Source: Clostridium_AM sp963780135
GTDB taxonomy: Bacteria > Bacillota > Clostridia > Clostridiales > Clostridiaceae
Reading direction: 5' to 3'
Length of the DNA stretch: 64,000 nt
Assembly (NCBI GenBank): GCA_963780135.1
Contig: CAWAAR010000002.1
Coordinates: 62,001 to 126,000, forward strand
Positions 43,556 through 52,926 of the stretch are shown here, piece by piece. Under the pieces are notes generated by a model. It did no database searches and was not told the origin of the DNA. It saw only the letters and a list, made by a program, of their open reading frames with translations. The position numbers and the translations under genes were made by a program. Positions within the stretch are counted from its first letter, which is position 1. Each line of letters starts with the position of its first letter.

Positions 43556-44572
43556 ATGATGAGAGAGTTTGAAATAGAAAGGCAATTTCATATTAAAATT
43601 GAAAACATAAGGCCAAATAGAGGTGTATATCTAGTAAAAACTGATCAAGGCACAAAATGTTTAAAAAAAATAAATTATGGAACGCAAAAGCTTTTATTTG
43701 TTTATGGTGCTAAAGAGCATTTAATAAAAAATGGATTCCCAAATGTAGATAAATATTGTTTAAACATAGATGGAAGTCCATATGCTATTATAAATGAAGA
43801 TATATATACTCTTTCTGAGTGGATTGATGGAAAAGAATGTGATTTTAAAAATGAAGAACACTTAATTAAGGCAGCTAGAAGCTTAGCACATATGCATATG
43901 GCGTCTAAAGGTTATGAGCCACCTGAGAACAGTAAATTAAAAACAGACTTAGGAAGATGGCCTAATCTTATAGAAAAAAGAGTTAGGTCCTTGGATAAAA
44001 TGAGAGATATGGGAAGAAAAAAAAGCATTAAAAGTAATTTTGATTTAAACTACATTAAAACGATGCAGTTTTATAAAGATCTCGGTAAAAGAGCTATGAA
44101 TGTAATTTTAGAATCAGACTATCTGGAGTTGTGCAGAATTGCAGAAGAAGAGAAAACATTTTGCCACCATGATTTTACGTACCATAATATAATAATTGAT
44201 AGAGAAGATCAGATAAATGTAATAGATTTTGATTATTGTAAAAGAGAAATAAGAACTTATGATATATCAGCATTTATTATTAAAGTATTAAAAAGGTTAG
44301 ATTGGAATATTGAGTTTGCTAAGCTTATAATTGATTCTTATAACGAAGTAAGTCCATTGAAACCTTGTGAATACAGAGTTTTATTTGGCTTCCTGTTGTT
44401 CCCTCAACGATTTTGGAGATTAGCAAATAGGTACTACTATAATGAAGTAAATTGGCCTTTAAACACTTTTAACAATAAAATGGAGGAATTGATTTCTGAA
44501 CAGGAAAAATATATTAATTTTATTAATGAATTCAAAGATATATACAGTGAAAGAGAGAATAAAATTATATAA
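43556..44572 (+). CDS. CotS-family spore coat protein, copy 3
   Basis: 338 residues from ATG 43556 (behind AGGGGTGA; the in-frame ATG at 43523 has no ribosome site). CHHDFTYHNIIID and NVIDFDYCKREIRTYDISAF are the catalytic and metal motifs. Similar in length and order to the two other CotS proteins of the window. Followed by a terminator. Expected in the spore coat; substrate, if any, unknown. Confidence 0.88.
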   Translation: MMREFEIERQFHIKIENIRPNRGVYLVKTDQGTKCLKKINYGTQKLLFVYGAKEHLIKNGFPNVDKYCLNIDGSPYAIINEDIYTLSEWIDGKECDFKNEEHLIKAARSLAHMHMASKGYEPPENSKLKTDLGRWPNLIEKRVRSLDKMRDMGRKKSIKSNFDLNYIKTMQFYKDLGKRAMNVILESDYLELCRIAEEEKTFCHHDFTYHNIIIDREDQINVIDFDYCKREIRTYDISAFIIKVLKRLDWNIEFAKLIIDSYNEVSPLKPCEYRVLFGFLLFPQRFWRLANRYYYNEVNWPLNTFNNKMEELISEQEKYINFINEFKDIYSERENKII

Positions 44573-44581
44573 AGTTTAAAT

Positions 44582-44634
44582 TAGACATATGGCACATTAT
44601 AAATAGAAAATGTTGCTAATATGTCTATTTTTAT
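44582..44634 (+). terminator. Terminator after the third cotS-like gene
   Basis: TAGACATAT pairs with ATATGTCTA, followed by TTTTTATTT. Confidence 0.75.
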
Positions 44635-44718
44635 TTAGAAGTCCAACTTTCACAATTTAAAAAGTTTGATGTTTTTTCTTTTATATGCCTCATGAGTTAG
44701 GTAATTTATATAAAGTTC

Positions 44719-44745
44719 ACCATTTGTGAAAAAAAACATATTATA
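44719..44745 (+). promoter_or_regulatory. Candidate sigma-K promoter for yabG
   Basis: AC (44719-44720), 16 bases, CATATTATA, 30 bases before the yabG start. yabG is a sigma-K gene in B. subtilis, which supports the reading. Confidence 0.7.
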
Positions 44746-44775
44746 TATCATAGTTTATATTGTGAGAGGGTATAT

Positions 44776-45642
44776 ATGAAAATAGATGATGTAGTTGTTA
44801 GAAAATCTTATGGAAAAGATGTTACATTTAGAATTATAGATATAAGGGAAACTGACAATGATACTATTTATACTTTAAAAGGAATAAACTTAAGAATAAT
44901 TGCAGATTCTCCAGAAGATGATTTAGAAAGTGTAGCGGATAATTCCCAAACACAGGCAGAAGAAGTCTTTAGTAGGAAAGTAAATGGATCAATTAAAAAT
45001 ATTTTATTAAGCAGACAGGTAGTTGAACGAGGATATAGAAGCTCAAAAATATACGATGCTTCTAATAAGGAACTTACATTTGGAAGGCCAGGACGAATAT
45101 TACACGTAGACGGCGATTCGGAATACTTGGATGTATGTCTTAAGCTATATAAGCAATTAAAATTAGATGTGGTAGGTAAGACTATTTTGGAAAGTGAGCA
45201 GCCCAAAGTAATAGTAGATTTAGTAAAAAAAGTGAAACCAGATATAGTGGTTATTACAGGACATGATTCTATAATCAAAAATGCAAAAGACTATATGGAT
45301 TTAGACAATTATAAAAATTCTAGATATTTTGTTAAATGTGTATCAGAACTTAGAAACTATGAATCTAGTTATGATGATTTAGTTATATTTGCAGGGGCAT
45401 GCCAATCCTGTTATGAATCTATATTGGATGCAGGCGCTAATTTTGCAAGCTCTCCGCGTAGAATACTAATACATTGTTTAGATCCTGTTTTCTTATGTGA
45501 AAAGATAGCGTATGCAAATATAGAAAAAGTAGTATCTATACAAGAAGCATTAAAAGATACTATAACTGGTACTAAAGGAATAGGTGGATTGCAAACGAGA
45601 GGCAAATATAGAGAGGGATTTCCAAAATCATCTTACGCATAG
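44776..45642 (+). CDS. yabG: Sporulation-specific protease YabG
   Basis: 288 residues, usual length for YabG, a coat-processing peptidase made in the mother cell. Recognised by the N-terminal KOW-like DVVVRKSYGKDVTFRIIDI, ILHVDGDSEYLDVCLKLYKQ, VVITGHDSI, FAGACQSCYESILDAGANFA and the ending TRGKYREGFPKS. The conserved Cys of ACQSC and His of GHD are candidates for catalysis. ATG after GAGAGGGT. Its sigma-K-type promoter fits the role. Confidence 0.94.
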   Translation: MKIDDVVVRKSYGKDVTFRIIDIRETDNDTIYTLKGINLRIIADSPEDDLESVADNSQTQAEEVFSRKVNGSIKNILLSRQVVERGYRSSKIYDASNKELTFGRPGRILHVDGDSEYLDVCLKLYKQLKLDVVGKTILESEQPKVIVDLVKKVKPDIVVITGHDSIIKNAKDYMDLDNYKNSRYFVKCVSELRNYESSYDDLVIFAGACQSCYESILDAGANFASSPRRILIHCLDPVFLCEKIAYANIEKVVSIQEALKDTITGTKGIGGLQTRGKYREGFPKSSYA

Positions 45643-45790
45643 ACTACGATTCAAATTATGAATAAATGGAAGCCTGATTAAGTTCCAAGTGATAAATTTA
45701 AAAATGGTTGTATATATGAGGAACTTTAAGGGAACAATACCTAAGGTATTAAGAAATTAAATATTTTACCGTGTTAACAAAAAATTAATA

Positions 45791-45819
45791 TTGACAAAAC
45801 AAATTGTTAACGATAAAAT
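45791..45819 (+). promoter_or_regulatory. Sigma-A promoter for veg
   Basis: TTGACA, 17 bases, TAAAAT (a TATAAT overlaps at a longer spacing). veg is known for strong vegetative promoters. The 150 bases before it, after yabG, show no feature. Confidence 0.65.
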
Positions 45820-45886
45820 ATAATGTTTAGTTGACATTATGTGTGATAGGATATATAATATAAAATGTGGAAAGAGGGTGTTTGTT

Positions 45887-46123
45887 GTGGAAAGAGGAAA
45901 TGTATTGGCTTCAATAAAAAAAGATATTGAAGATCATGTTGGCGATAAAGTAACTCTAAGAGCAAATGGCGGTAGAAGGAAAGTTTTTGTGAATAGTGGA
46001 GTAATTGAAAAGGCTTATCCTAGCATATTTGTAATTAGATTAGAAAGTGACACCCAAAGGAAAGTGACTTATAGTTATTCAGATGTTTTAACAAAGACAG
46101 TACAACTTGTTTTTGCTGTATAG
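45887..46123 (+). CDS. veg: Veg family protein
   Basis: 78 residues from GTG 45887 (8 bases after GAGGG); an in-frame ATG at 45839 falls in the promoter region and is rejected. VTLRANGGRRKVFVNSGVIE and YPSIFVIRLE...VTYSYSDVLTKTVQLVF are the Veg signature. In B. subtilis Veg stimulates biofilm gene expression; in clostridia it is a conserved small protein next to sporulation or ispE-region genes, as here. Confidence 0.92.
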   Translation: MERGNVLASIKKDIEDHVGDKVTLRANGGRRKVFVNSGVIEKAYPSIFVIRLESDTQRKVTYSYSDVLTKTVQLVFAV

Positions 46124-46160
46124 TATTGGTGCTAAATATTAGTACCAATTTTTTTATATA
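46124..46160 (+). terminator. Terminator after veg
   Basis: ATTGGTGCTAA pairs with TTAGTACCAAT, followed by TTTTTTTAT. In the rest of the 339-base gap, a second small hairpin (AAAGATGG/CCATCTTT, near 46170-46193) and a CTACT/AGTAG stem just before the sipL ribosome site are seen, but no gene. Confidence 0.85.
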
Positions 46161-46462
46161 AAACAAAAGAAAGATGGTGGGTATCCATCTTTCAACTATG
46201 GTATAAAAGGGTATTGAGAATTTATGAGCGGTTATATGGTCAACAACCAAGTTTAATACTACGCGCAAATTTTGCAAATGTCAACATAGATAAACATCAT
46301 ATGACAGAATAAAATGAATAAAATAATACAAAATGATGAATATTGCAATAATTTAAATTCCTTCCGTAAAATATCGATTAAAAGCAATATAAGTTTTTAT
46401 CATAATTTCTACTTACTACTTATATAAATAAATAGTAGGTTTTTATGGGAGGGAGATAAAAT

Positions 46463-48025
46463 ATGGCTATGGAGTTAATTAAAGAAAATATAGAATGTGA
46501 ACAATTGTTAACAGAAAATTTTTGTGACACAGTAGTTAAAGCAGAGTACGTCATACCAGATACTCATCCTGATGTTAATCAAGTATTAATGCTTGATGCT
46601 AAACCATGTATTATAAGCAAAGAGGTAATGCAAGATAAAATCTTAGTAGAAGGACAGATAGAATATACGCTGCTATATTTAGCAAAGGAAGAGGAAAGCA
46701 CAGGAATTTATAGCACAAATTATACAGGCAAGTTTTCTAATTATATAGATGTTCCTGGAGCTGAACATAAGATGTTATGTGATTCTGATTGTTATATTGA
46801 ACATATAGAATGCATTATAGTTAATGAAAGAAAAGTATCCATTGAAGGAATTGTAAAACTAAAAGCAGAAGTATACAAAAATTATGATTTTATGGTTATA
46901 AGAGATGTTACAGGGTCAGAAGACATACAAATGTTAAAAAACCCAAGTACTATGGATAAAATAGTTGGTACGGTTTCTGGAGATTTAGTAGCAAAATGCC
47001 ACATGCAAATTCCTATGGACAATCCTCAAATAGGAAGTATATTGAAATGTGATGTGAAAGTTCATAAAAAAGAAACTAAGGTTATGGAAGGTAAGATTTC
47101 CATTAGTACCAATGCTTTAATAACAGTACTTTATAGGGGCAAGGATTCTACGGAAATAGTATACATGGAGGAAGATGTTTCTGTAGATAAAGAATTAGAA
47201 TTAAGAGAAGTAAACCCTACAATGGATAGTTACAGTAATTTTAAAGTAGATGCTATGGAATTCAATGTGAAGGAAGATGACTTAGGGGAAAATAGAATAA
47301 TTGATGTAGAAGCATTAATAAAATCAGATACAAAAGTTATGTATAAGGAAGAAATGGATATTATACAAGATGCATATTCACCTTCTGCACTTATGCAAAT
47401 GAGTAAAAAAGATTATCAATTAAATGTTATGCATGGTCATTCAACTTGTCAAAACATAGTTAAAGGAACTATTGAATTAAATAATAATAATCCTAAAGTA
47501 TCAAAAATAGTTATGTGCTGTGGAAAAGTTTGTGTTACTGATAAAAAATTAGTGGAAGATAAGGTAATTGTAGAAGGGGTTTTAAATGTAGAAGTGTTGT
47601 ATAAAACCTTTGATGAAGAAAAATATTTATGTACAGTAAATGAAGAAATACCATTTAACTATGCTGTGGAAGTGCCTGGGTGTAAGATTGATATGCAATG
47701 CATAGCTAAAATTTCCCTTGAAAATGTAGAAGCTTCTATAGAATTAAATAATATAGATATAAAAGCTCTAATAGAGATATATGCTAGAGTTAATTATTTA
47801 ACTCGCAAGGAATTTTTAGTAGACATGGAACCTATAGAGGGAGAAATTCCAAAGAAAAAGGCTAGCCTTACTATCTATGTTGTACAACATGGAGATACAT
47901 TATGGAAGATAGCAAAAAAATATTACACTACAATAGAGTCTCTAGTAAAGCTCAATGAAATTGAAGATGTTGATGTTATAAAAGTTGGAGATAAACTTAT
48001 AATACCAGGAAGAGCTATAATATAA
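46463..48025 (+). CDS. sipL: SipL-like spore morphogenesis protein (SPOCS repeats plus LysM)
   Basis: 520 residues, the length of C. difficile SipL (about 521). Three SPOCS/DUF3794 repeats (about 30-150, 165-290, 325-450; e.g. VVKAEYVIPDTHPDVNQVL) precede a C-terminal LysM domain (VVQHGDTLWKIAKKYYTTIE, residues ~472-517). SipL binds the coat ATPase SpoIVA through its LysM region and links the coat to the forespore. ATG after GGGAGGGAG. Alone between veg and the cyanophycin genes. Confidence 0.9.
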   Translation: MAMELIKENIECEQLLTENFCDTVVKAEYVIPDTHPDVNQVLMLDAKPCIISKEVMQDKILVEGQIEYTLLYLAKEEESTGIYSTNYTGKFSNYIDVPGAEHKMLCDSDCYIEHIECIIVNERKVSIEGIVKLKAEVYKNYDFMVIRDVTGSEDIQMLKNPSTMDKIVGTVSGDLVAKCHMQIPMDNPQIGSILKCDVKVHKKETKVMEGKISISTNALITVLYRGKDSTEIVYMEEDVSVDKELELREVNPTMDSYSNFKVDAMEFNVKEDDLGENRIIDVEALIKSDTKVMYKEEMDIIQDAYSPSALMQMSKKDYQLNVMHGHSTCQNIVKGTIELNNNNPKVSKIVMCCGKVCVTDKKLVEDKVIVEGVLNVEVLYKTFDEEKYLCTVNEEIPFNYAVEVPGCKIDMQCIAKISLENVEASIELNNIDIKALIEIYARVNYLTRKEFLVDMEPIEGEIPKKKASLTIYVVQHGDTLWKIAKKYYTTIESLVKLNEIEDVDVIKVGDKLIIPGRAII

Positions 48026-48031
48026 ATAGAA

Positions 48032-48085
48032 AAAAGGACTGTGTCAATAGCAATTTTTTAGATTGCTTTGAACAGTCCTTTTATG
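48032..48085 (+). terminator. Terminator after sipL
   Basis: AAAAGGACTGT pairs with ACAGTCCTTTT with an inner AGCAAT/ATTGCT stem. The 200 bases from here to cphB show no clear element. Confidence 0.85.
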
Positions 48086-48289
48086 CATAATAATTAAGAA
48101 TGTGGTAAACATATAAGATATCTTTAAAGTAGTAGTTATTATATTATGGTGAATGTTGTTTATAATAAAGATTATAGGCAGCTGAGATTTAAAAGAATTT
48201 AACTAGGCATGTAGAAGTGAGTATATCCCATTTGGATAGAAAAGGATATTGTTAAATGGTAGACATGGGATAAAAGGAGTGCATATATT

Positions 48290-49111
48290 TTGGAATTGGA
48301 AGAAAAATTAGAAGGCAATTTGATAATAATAGGAGGAGCTGAGGATAAACAGGGTGAAAAAACTATATTAAAAGAAGTATGCAGTAGATTAGATAAAGAA
48401 AAAGATATATTATTAATAGCTACTATTGCTTCAGAATTACCAGAAGAGCTTGGAAATGAATATAGAGATATTTTTGAAAATTTAGGTGTTAAAAATATAA
48501 AGATTTTGAATATAAGAAATAGAAAAGATGCTTGCAATACAAACAATATAGAAATAACAGATAGTGCTTCCTTAATCTTTTTTACAGGAGGAGATCAACT
48601 AAGAATAACCAGCTTAATAGGTGGAACACCATTATACATAAAAATGAAAGAAATCTATGAAAAAAAGTGTATTTTTGTAGGTACCTCTGCAGGAGCTTCT
48701 GTTATGAGTGATACTATGATAGTAACTGGACCTAATGAGGAATCTCCAAGGAAGTGTACGCTTAAAATGGCACCTGGGTTGGGGTTAATTAAAGGTGTAA
48801 TTATAGATCAGCACTTTGCTCAAAGAGGAAGGATAGGTAGACTATTGGTTGGTATAGCAGAAAATCCTGAAAGTTTGGGGATAGGTATAGATGAGGACAC
48901 TGCTATTGAAGTTTATAATAGTGGAAAGTTTAAAGTAATAGGTTCAGGAGCTGTATATATTATAGATGGAAATGGTATAACTTATAGCAATGTATCAGAA
49001 CAACATCCAGATGATATATTGTCAATCTTTGATGTAAAGTTACACGTACTTAAATATGGAGATATATTTGATTTAACTAATAAAAAGGCTATTAGTAAAT
49101 ATGATATTTAA
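48290..49111 (+). CDS. cphB: Cyanophycinase
   Basis: 273 residues, S51-family serine exopeptidase that cleaves cyanophycin to beta-Asp-Arg dipeptides. Ser133 in the nucleophile elbow FVGTSAGASVMS, with FFTGGDQLRI and IDQHFAQRGRIGRLL as further family motifs; Gly-rich NLIIIGGAEDK near the start. Secretion signal is absent, so it is the intracellular form. TTG start after AAAGGAG. It is 24 bases before cphA, so synthesis and breakdown are encoded together. Confidence 0.94.
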   Translation: MELEEKLEGNLIIIGGAEDKQGEKTILKEVCSRLDKEKDILLIATIASELPEELGNEYRDIFENLGVKNIKILNIRNRKDACNTNNIEITDSASLIFFTGGDQLRITSLIGGTPLYIKMKEIYEKKCIFVGTSAGASVMSDTMIVTGPNEESPRKCTLKMAPGLGLIKGVIIDQHFAQRGRIGRLLVGIAENPESLGIGIDEDTAIEVYNSGKFKVIGSGAVYIIDGNGITYSNVSEQHPDDILSIFDVKLHVLKYGDIFDLTNKKAISKYDI

Positions 49112-49135
49112 AACGGGAGGAAAACATAGGTAAAA

Positions 49136-51757
49136 ATGAAAATAGATGATATTAGAATCTTTAATGGAAGAAATATATATTCACATAAGAAATGTATAAA
49201 AATGAATGTAGACTTAGAAGGATATAAAGATATTCCAACTAAATCAATAGAAAATTTTAATGAAAAATTACTTGGAATACTTCCTCAGTTAAAAGAACAT
49301 AGGTGCGGTATAGATGAAGAAAATGGATTTGTAAAAAGGCTTAAAGAAGGAACATACCTTGCACATGTGTGTGAACATATTATACTTGCTTTACAAAATA
49401 TTTTAGACATAAATTCATCGTATGGTAAATCAAGAGAGATATGCGGAGACAAATATTATATAATATATGAATATTCATATAAAAATACAGGCATGGAAGC
49501 AGGTAAAATAGCGGTAGGTTTAATAAATTCTTTGATAAATGGAACAGAATTTAATTTAAATAATGCTTTAGAAATATTAAGAAATATATTAAGAAAAGAA
49601 GAAATGGGTCCTAGCACGTTAAGTATAATAACAGAAGCTAAAAAGAAAAATATACCTATTATAAAAATTGGTGAAGAAGGTAGCATGTTTCAATTGGGTT
49701 ATGGAAAGCATAGCAAAATTATAGAAGCTACTATTGATAATGCCACTGGAGCTATAGGAGTAGACATTGCTTGTGATAAGTTGTTAAGTAAAGAATTGTT
49801 AGAAAATCAATGCTTGCCTGTGGCAGAGGGAAGCATAGTAAGAAATAGCCTGGAATTGTTAAGTAAAGCAGATAGAATAGGATATCCGGTGGTTTTAAAA
49901 CCTAGATATGGAAATCAAGGAAAAGGTGTATTTGTAAATATAAAAAATGAAAAAGAGGCTATTAGGGCGTATAGAATGTTGTCTGAAAAATTCGACAATA
50001 TAATGATTGAAAAAAACATATTTGGAAAGGATTATAGAGTTTGTGTAGTAGATGGAGAAGTAGTGGCAGTATCTGAAAGAATTCCTCCTTATGTTATAGG
50101 AGATGGGAAAAAGAATGTAAGACAGCTCATAGATGAATTAAATAAAGATTTAAAAAGAGGAGAAGCTCACGAAAAACCTCTTACTAAAATAAAAATAGAT
50201 GAAGAACTAGAACTATGTATTTTAAAAAAGGAGTGTAACCTAGAGAGCATTGTACCAAAAGGAAAAAAATTAGTATTAAGAGAAAATGCTAATTTATCTA
50301 CTGGTGGAGAGGCAATAGATTGTACTGACAATATATGTGAAGAAAATATAGATATATGTAAGAGGGTAGCAAAAACTATAGGACTTAACATATGTGGAAT
50401 AGATGTATGTTGTGGCAATATAAACGAGCCTATAGGCAAAGAGGGAGCTATAATAGAGGTAAATGCAGCTCCAGGAATAAGAATGCACCATTATCCAAGT
50501 AAAGGTGAAAGTAGAAACGTAGCTGGAGCTATAGTAGATATGATGTTTAAAGATAACTCTCAAAGTATACCTGTTGTATCTGTTACGGGTACAAATGGAA
50601 AAACTACAACAACAAGACTCATAGGTTATGTACTAACTTTATCAGGATACAATGTAGGAATGACTACTACAGGTGGAATATATGTGAATAATAAATGCAT
50701 AGAAAAGGGAGATACTACAGGTTACAATAGTGCCATGAGTATCCTTACTAATAAAGAAATAGATGCAGCAGTATTAGAAACAGCAAGAGGCGGTATAATA
50801 AGAAAAGGTTTAGCTTATGATTTGGCAGATGTAGGTGTTATAACAAATATTACTGAGGATCATTTAGGAATAGATGGTATAGAAACCATAGAAGACTTAG
50901 CTTATGTAAAATCTTTAATTGGAGAAGCTGTAAAGCATGAAGGATATGTAGTTATAAACGCAGATGATACGGCTAGTATTAGTATTTTAAATAGAATAAA
51001 AAGTAATATAATTATGTTTTCAAAGAATAAATCTAACCCTATGCTTGTAAAAAATATAAAACAAGGTGGATATGGAGTATATACCCATGAAGGAGTTATG
51101 TATGTTGAAAAAGGAGAAAACATAATACCTATAGTACCAATAAAAGATGTTATGATTACTTTAGATGCTAAGTTAACCTATAATATAGAAAATGCTATGG
51201 CTGCTTGTGCAGCACTTATAGGACTTAACATTGATTATTCTATTATAAAAAAAGGGTTAACTGATTTTTGTGGAGATGAAAGTTTTAATCCAGGAAGATT
51301 TAATGTATATAATGTAAACGGAATTCAAGTTGTATTAGACTATGGACATAATATAGAAGGATATAAGGCTGTAATTAAGGGAGCTAAAAATATAAAGCAT
51401 AAGAGGCTAATAGGAGTAATAGGAGTTCCAGGAGACAGAACAGATGCTAGTACAGAGTATATAGGTGAAATTTCAGGAAATAGTTTTGACTATATTTATA
51501 TAAAAGAAGATAAGGATAGAAGAGGAAGAAAGGTTGGAGAAATTGCAAATATAATGAAAAGTGGTGTTATAAAGTCTGGTTTTGATAAAAGAAATCTGGA
51601 AATTATATTAAATGAGCAAGAAGCATTAAAAAATGCAATAGATAATGCTAACCATGGAGATTTAATTATAATATTTTTTGAAAAATTAGATCCCCTGGTA
51701 AAATTAGTGAAAGAAAAAATTAACTTAAGCAAAAATCCATCTACAGTGATGGCGTAA
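49136..51757 (+). CDS. cphA: Cyanophycin synthetase
   Basis: 873 residues, full length. Builds the Asp backbone with Arg side chains from ATP, Asp and Arg. Three parts: N-terminal domain (1-160), ATP-grasp (about 215-475; VVLKPRYGNQGKGVFVNI, IIEVNAAPGIRMH) and Mur-ligase half (P-loop VTGTNGKTTTTR near 485, ARGGIIRKGLAYDLADVGVI, GVPGDRTD). ATG at 49136; GGGAGG lies 15 bases before, a rather long spacing. Cyanophycin genes have been linked with spore assembly in C. perfringens, which fits the sporulation neighbours here. Confidence 0.95.
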   Translation: MKIDDIRIFNGRNIYSHKKCIKMNVDLEGYKDIPTKSIENFNEKLLGILPQLKEHRCGIDEENGFVKRLKEGTYLAHVCEHIILALQNILDINSSYGKSREICGDKYYIIYEYSYKNTGMEAGKIAVGLINSLINGTEFNLNNALEILRNILRKEEMGPSTLSIITEAKKKNIPIIKIGEEGSMFQLGYGKHSKIIEATIDNATGAIGVDIACDKLLSKELLENQCLPVAEGSIVRNSLELLSKADRIGYPVVLKPRYGNQGKGVFVNIKNEKEAIRAYRMLSEKFDNIMIEKNIFGKDYRVCVVDGEVVAVSERIPPYVIGDGKKNVRQLIDELNKDLKRGEAHEKPLTKIKIDEELELCILKKECNLESIVPKGKKLVLRENANLSTGGEAIDCTDNICEENIDICKRVAKTIGLNICGIDVCCGNINEPIGKEGAIIEVNAAPGIRMHHYPSKGESRNVAGAIVDMMFKDNSQSIPVVSVTGTNGKTTTTRLIGYVLTLSGYNVGMTTTGGIYVNNKCIEKGDTTGYNSAMSILTNKEIDAAVLETARGGIIRKGLAYDLADVGVITNITEDHLGIDGIETIEDLAYVKSLIGEAVKHEGYVVINADDTASISILNRIKSNIIMFSKNKSNPMLVKNIKQGGYGVYTHEGVMYVEKGENIIPIVPIKDVMITLDAKLTYNIENAMAACAALIGLNIDYSIIKKGLTDFCGDESFNPGRFNVYNVNGIQVVLDYGHNIEGYKAVIKGAKNIKHKRLIGVIGVPGDRTDASTEYIGEISGNSFDYIYIKEDKDRRGRKVGEIANIMKSGVIKSGFDKRNLEIILNEQEALKNAIDNANHGDLIIIFFEKLDPLVKLVKEKINLSKNPSTVMA

Positions 51758-51913
51758 CTAAGTACCAATAGAATAATGTTACTTAATGCTACTTTTACTA
51801 AGTTATCCAATAAAAGCTATGCTATTTAAGATAAATTAAAGCTTAGTCCAATTTATTTATTAGAGATTAAGCTAAATAATATCTTAAGAGTGTAGCTTTA
51901 ATTTTAAGGTTGT

Positions 51914-51939
51914 ATTATACTATTTTTTAGTAGTATAAT
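51914..51939 (+). other. Hairpin just before the ispE ribosome site
   Basis: ATTATACTA pairs completely with TAGTATAAT around TTTTTTAG; GGAGG follows 12 bases later. It could be a weak attenuator or 5' stabiliser. A longer imperfect inverted repeat (AAGCTTAG / GATTAAGCT) lies near 51838-51872. Confidence 0.4.
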
Positions 51940-51960
51940 TACACTCCTGGAGGATAAAAA

Positions 51961-52803
51961 ATGATAGTAAAAGCTTATGCAAAAGTTAATTTATCGTTGG
52001 ATGTAGTGGCAAAAAGAGAAGATGGTTATCATCTTTTAAAAATGATAATGCAGACTATAGATTTATACGATTTGATAGATATAAAAAAAGCTTGCAAAGG
52101 TATCAATATAAGCTGTAATAAGCAGTATGTACCTACAGATGAAAAAAATTTAGCATATAAAGCAGCAAATCTTTTCATGAAAACTTATGATATATGTGAA
52201 GGCATAGATATTTATATAAAGAAATATATACCTGTTGCAGCTGGATTAGCAGGAGGAAGTACAGATGCAGCAGCAGTATTAAAGGCAATGAGAAGCATAT
52301 ATAAACCAGATGTAAATGATGAAGAAATTATGGATTTAGGATTAAAGATAGGTGCAGATGTACCATATTGTATTATTGGAGGAACAGCACTTTGTGAAGG
52401 AATAGGAGAAGAGATTACAAAACTCAATGAATTTAAAAATCATATTTTGGTTATTGTAAAGCCACCTTTTGGAGTATCTACAAAAGAAGTTTATAAAAGT
52501 TTAGATGTAAATAAAGTAAAAAGACATCCTGATACAAACTTATTGATATCAGCAATAGAAGAGAATGATATAAATACATTAGCAAGAAATATGAAAAATG
52601 TTTTAGAGAATGTTACTTTAAACAAGCATGCAATTTTGAAAACTATAAAAAAAGAAATGATTGACATGGGTGCTCAGGGTGCACTGATGAGTGGTAGTGG
52701 ACCCACAGTGTTCGCATTTTTTGATGATATGTTAAAAGCACAGATATGTTATGATGCGATGAAAAAAAGGTATAGAGAGACCTTTATAACAAGAACTATT
52801 TAA
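51961..52803 (+). CDS. ispE: 4-diphosphocytidyl-2-C-methyl-D-erythritol kinase
   Basis: 280 residues, GHMP kinase of the methylerythritol-phosphate isoprenoid pathway. Motifs: AYAKVNLSLDVVAKREDGYH (substrate Lys and Asn), PVAAGLAGGSTDAAAVLKAM (ATP loop) and GALMSGSGPTVFAFF. It phosphorylates CDP-methylerythritol. ATG after CTGGAGG. In many Firmicutes veg and ispE are near neighbours; here the spore genes sipL and cphBA lie between them. Confidence 0.96.
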   Translation: MIVKAYAKVNLSLDVVAKREDGYHLLKMIMQTIDLYDLIDIKKACKGINISCNKQYVPTDEKNLAYKAANLFMKTYDICEGIDIYIKKYIPVAAGLAGGSTDAAAVLKAMRSIYKPDVNDEEIMDLGLKIGADVPYCIIGGTALCEGIGEEITKLNEFKNHILVIVKPPFGVSTKEVYKSLDVNKVKRHPDTNLLISAIEENDINTLARNMKNVLENVTLNKHAILKTIKKEMIDMGAQGALMSGSGPTVFAFFDDMLKAQICYDAMKKRYRETFITRTI

Positions 52804-52814
52804 ATATCAGTATT

Positions 52815-52852
52815 TAAAAAAGTATATGAGGATATCATATACTTTTTTTATT
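52815..52852 (+). terminator. Terminator after ispE
   Basis: AAAAAAGTATATGA pairs with TCATATACTTTTTTT around GGATA. Confidence 0.9.
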
Positions 52853-52926
52853 TTCTCATATATGAATAAATAACTTTATAAAAGTTAAAAATAAACTAAG
52901 ATTATCTGAAAATTAGAGGTGTTATA

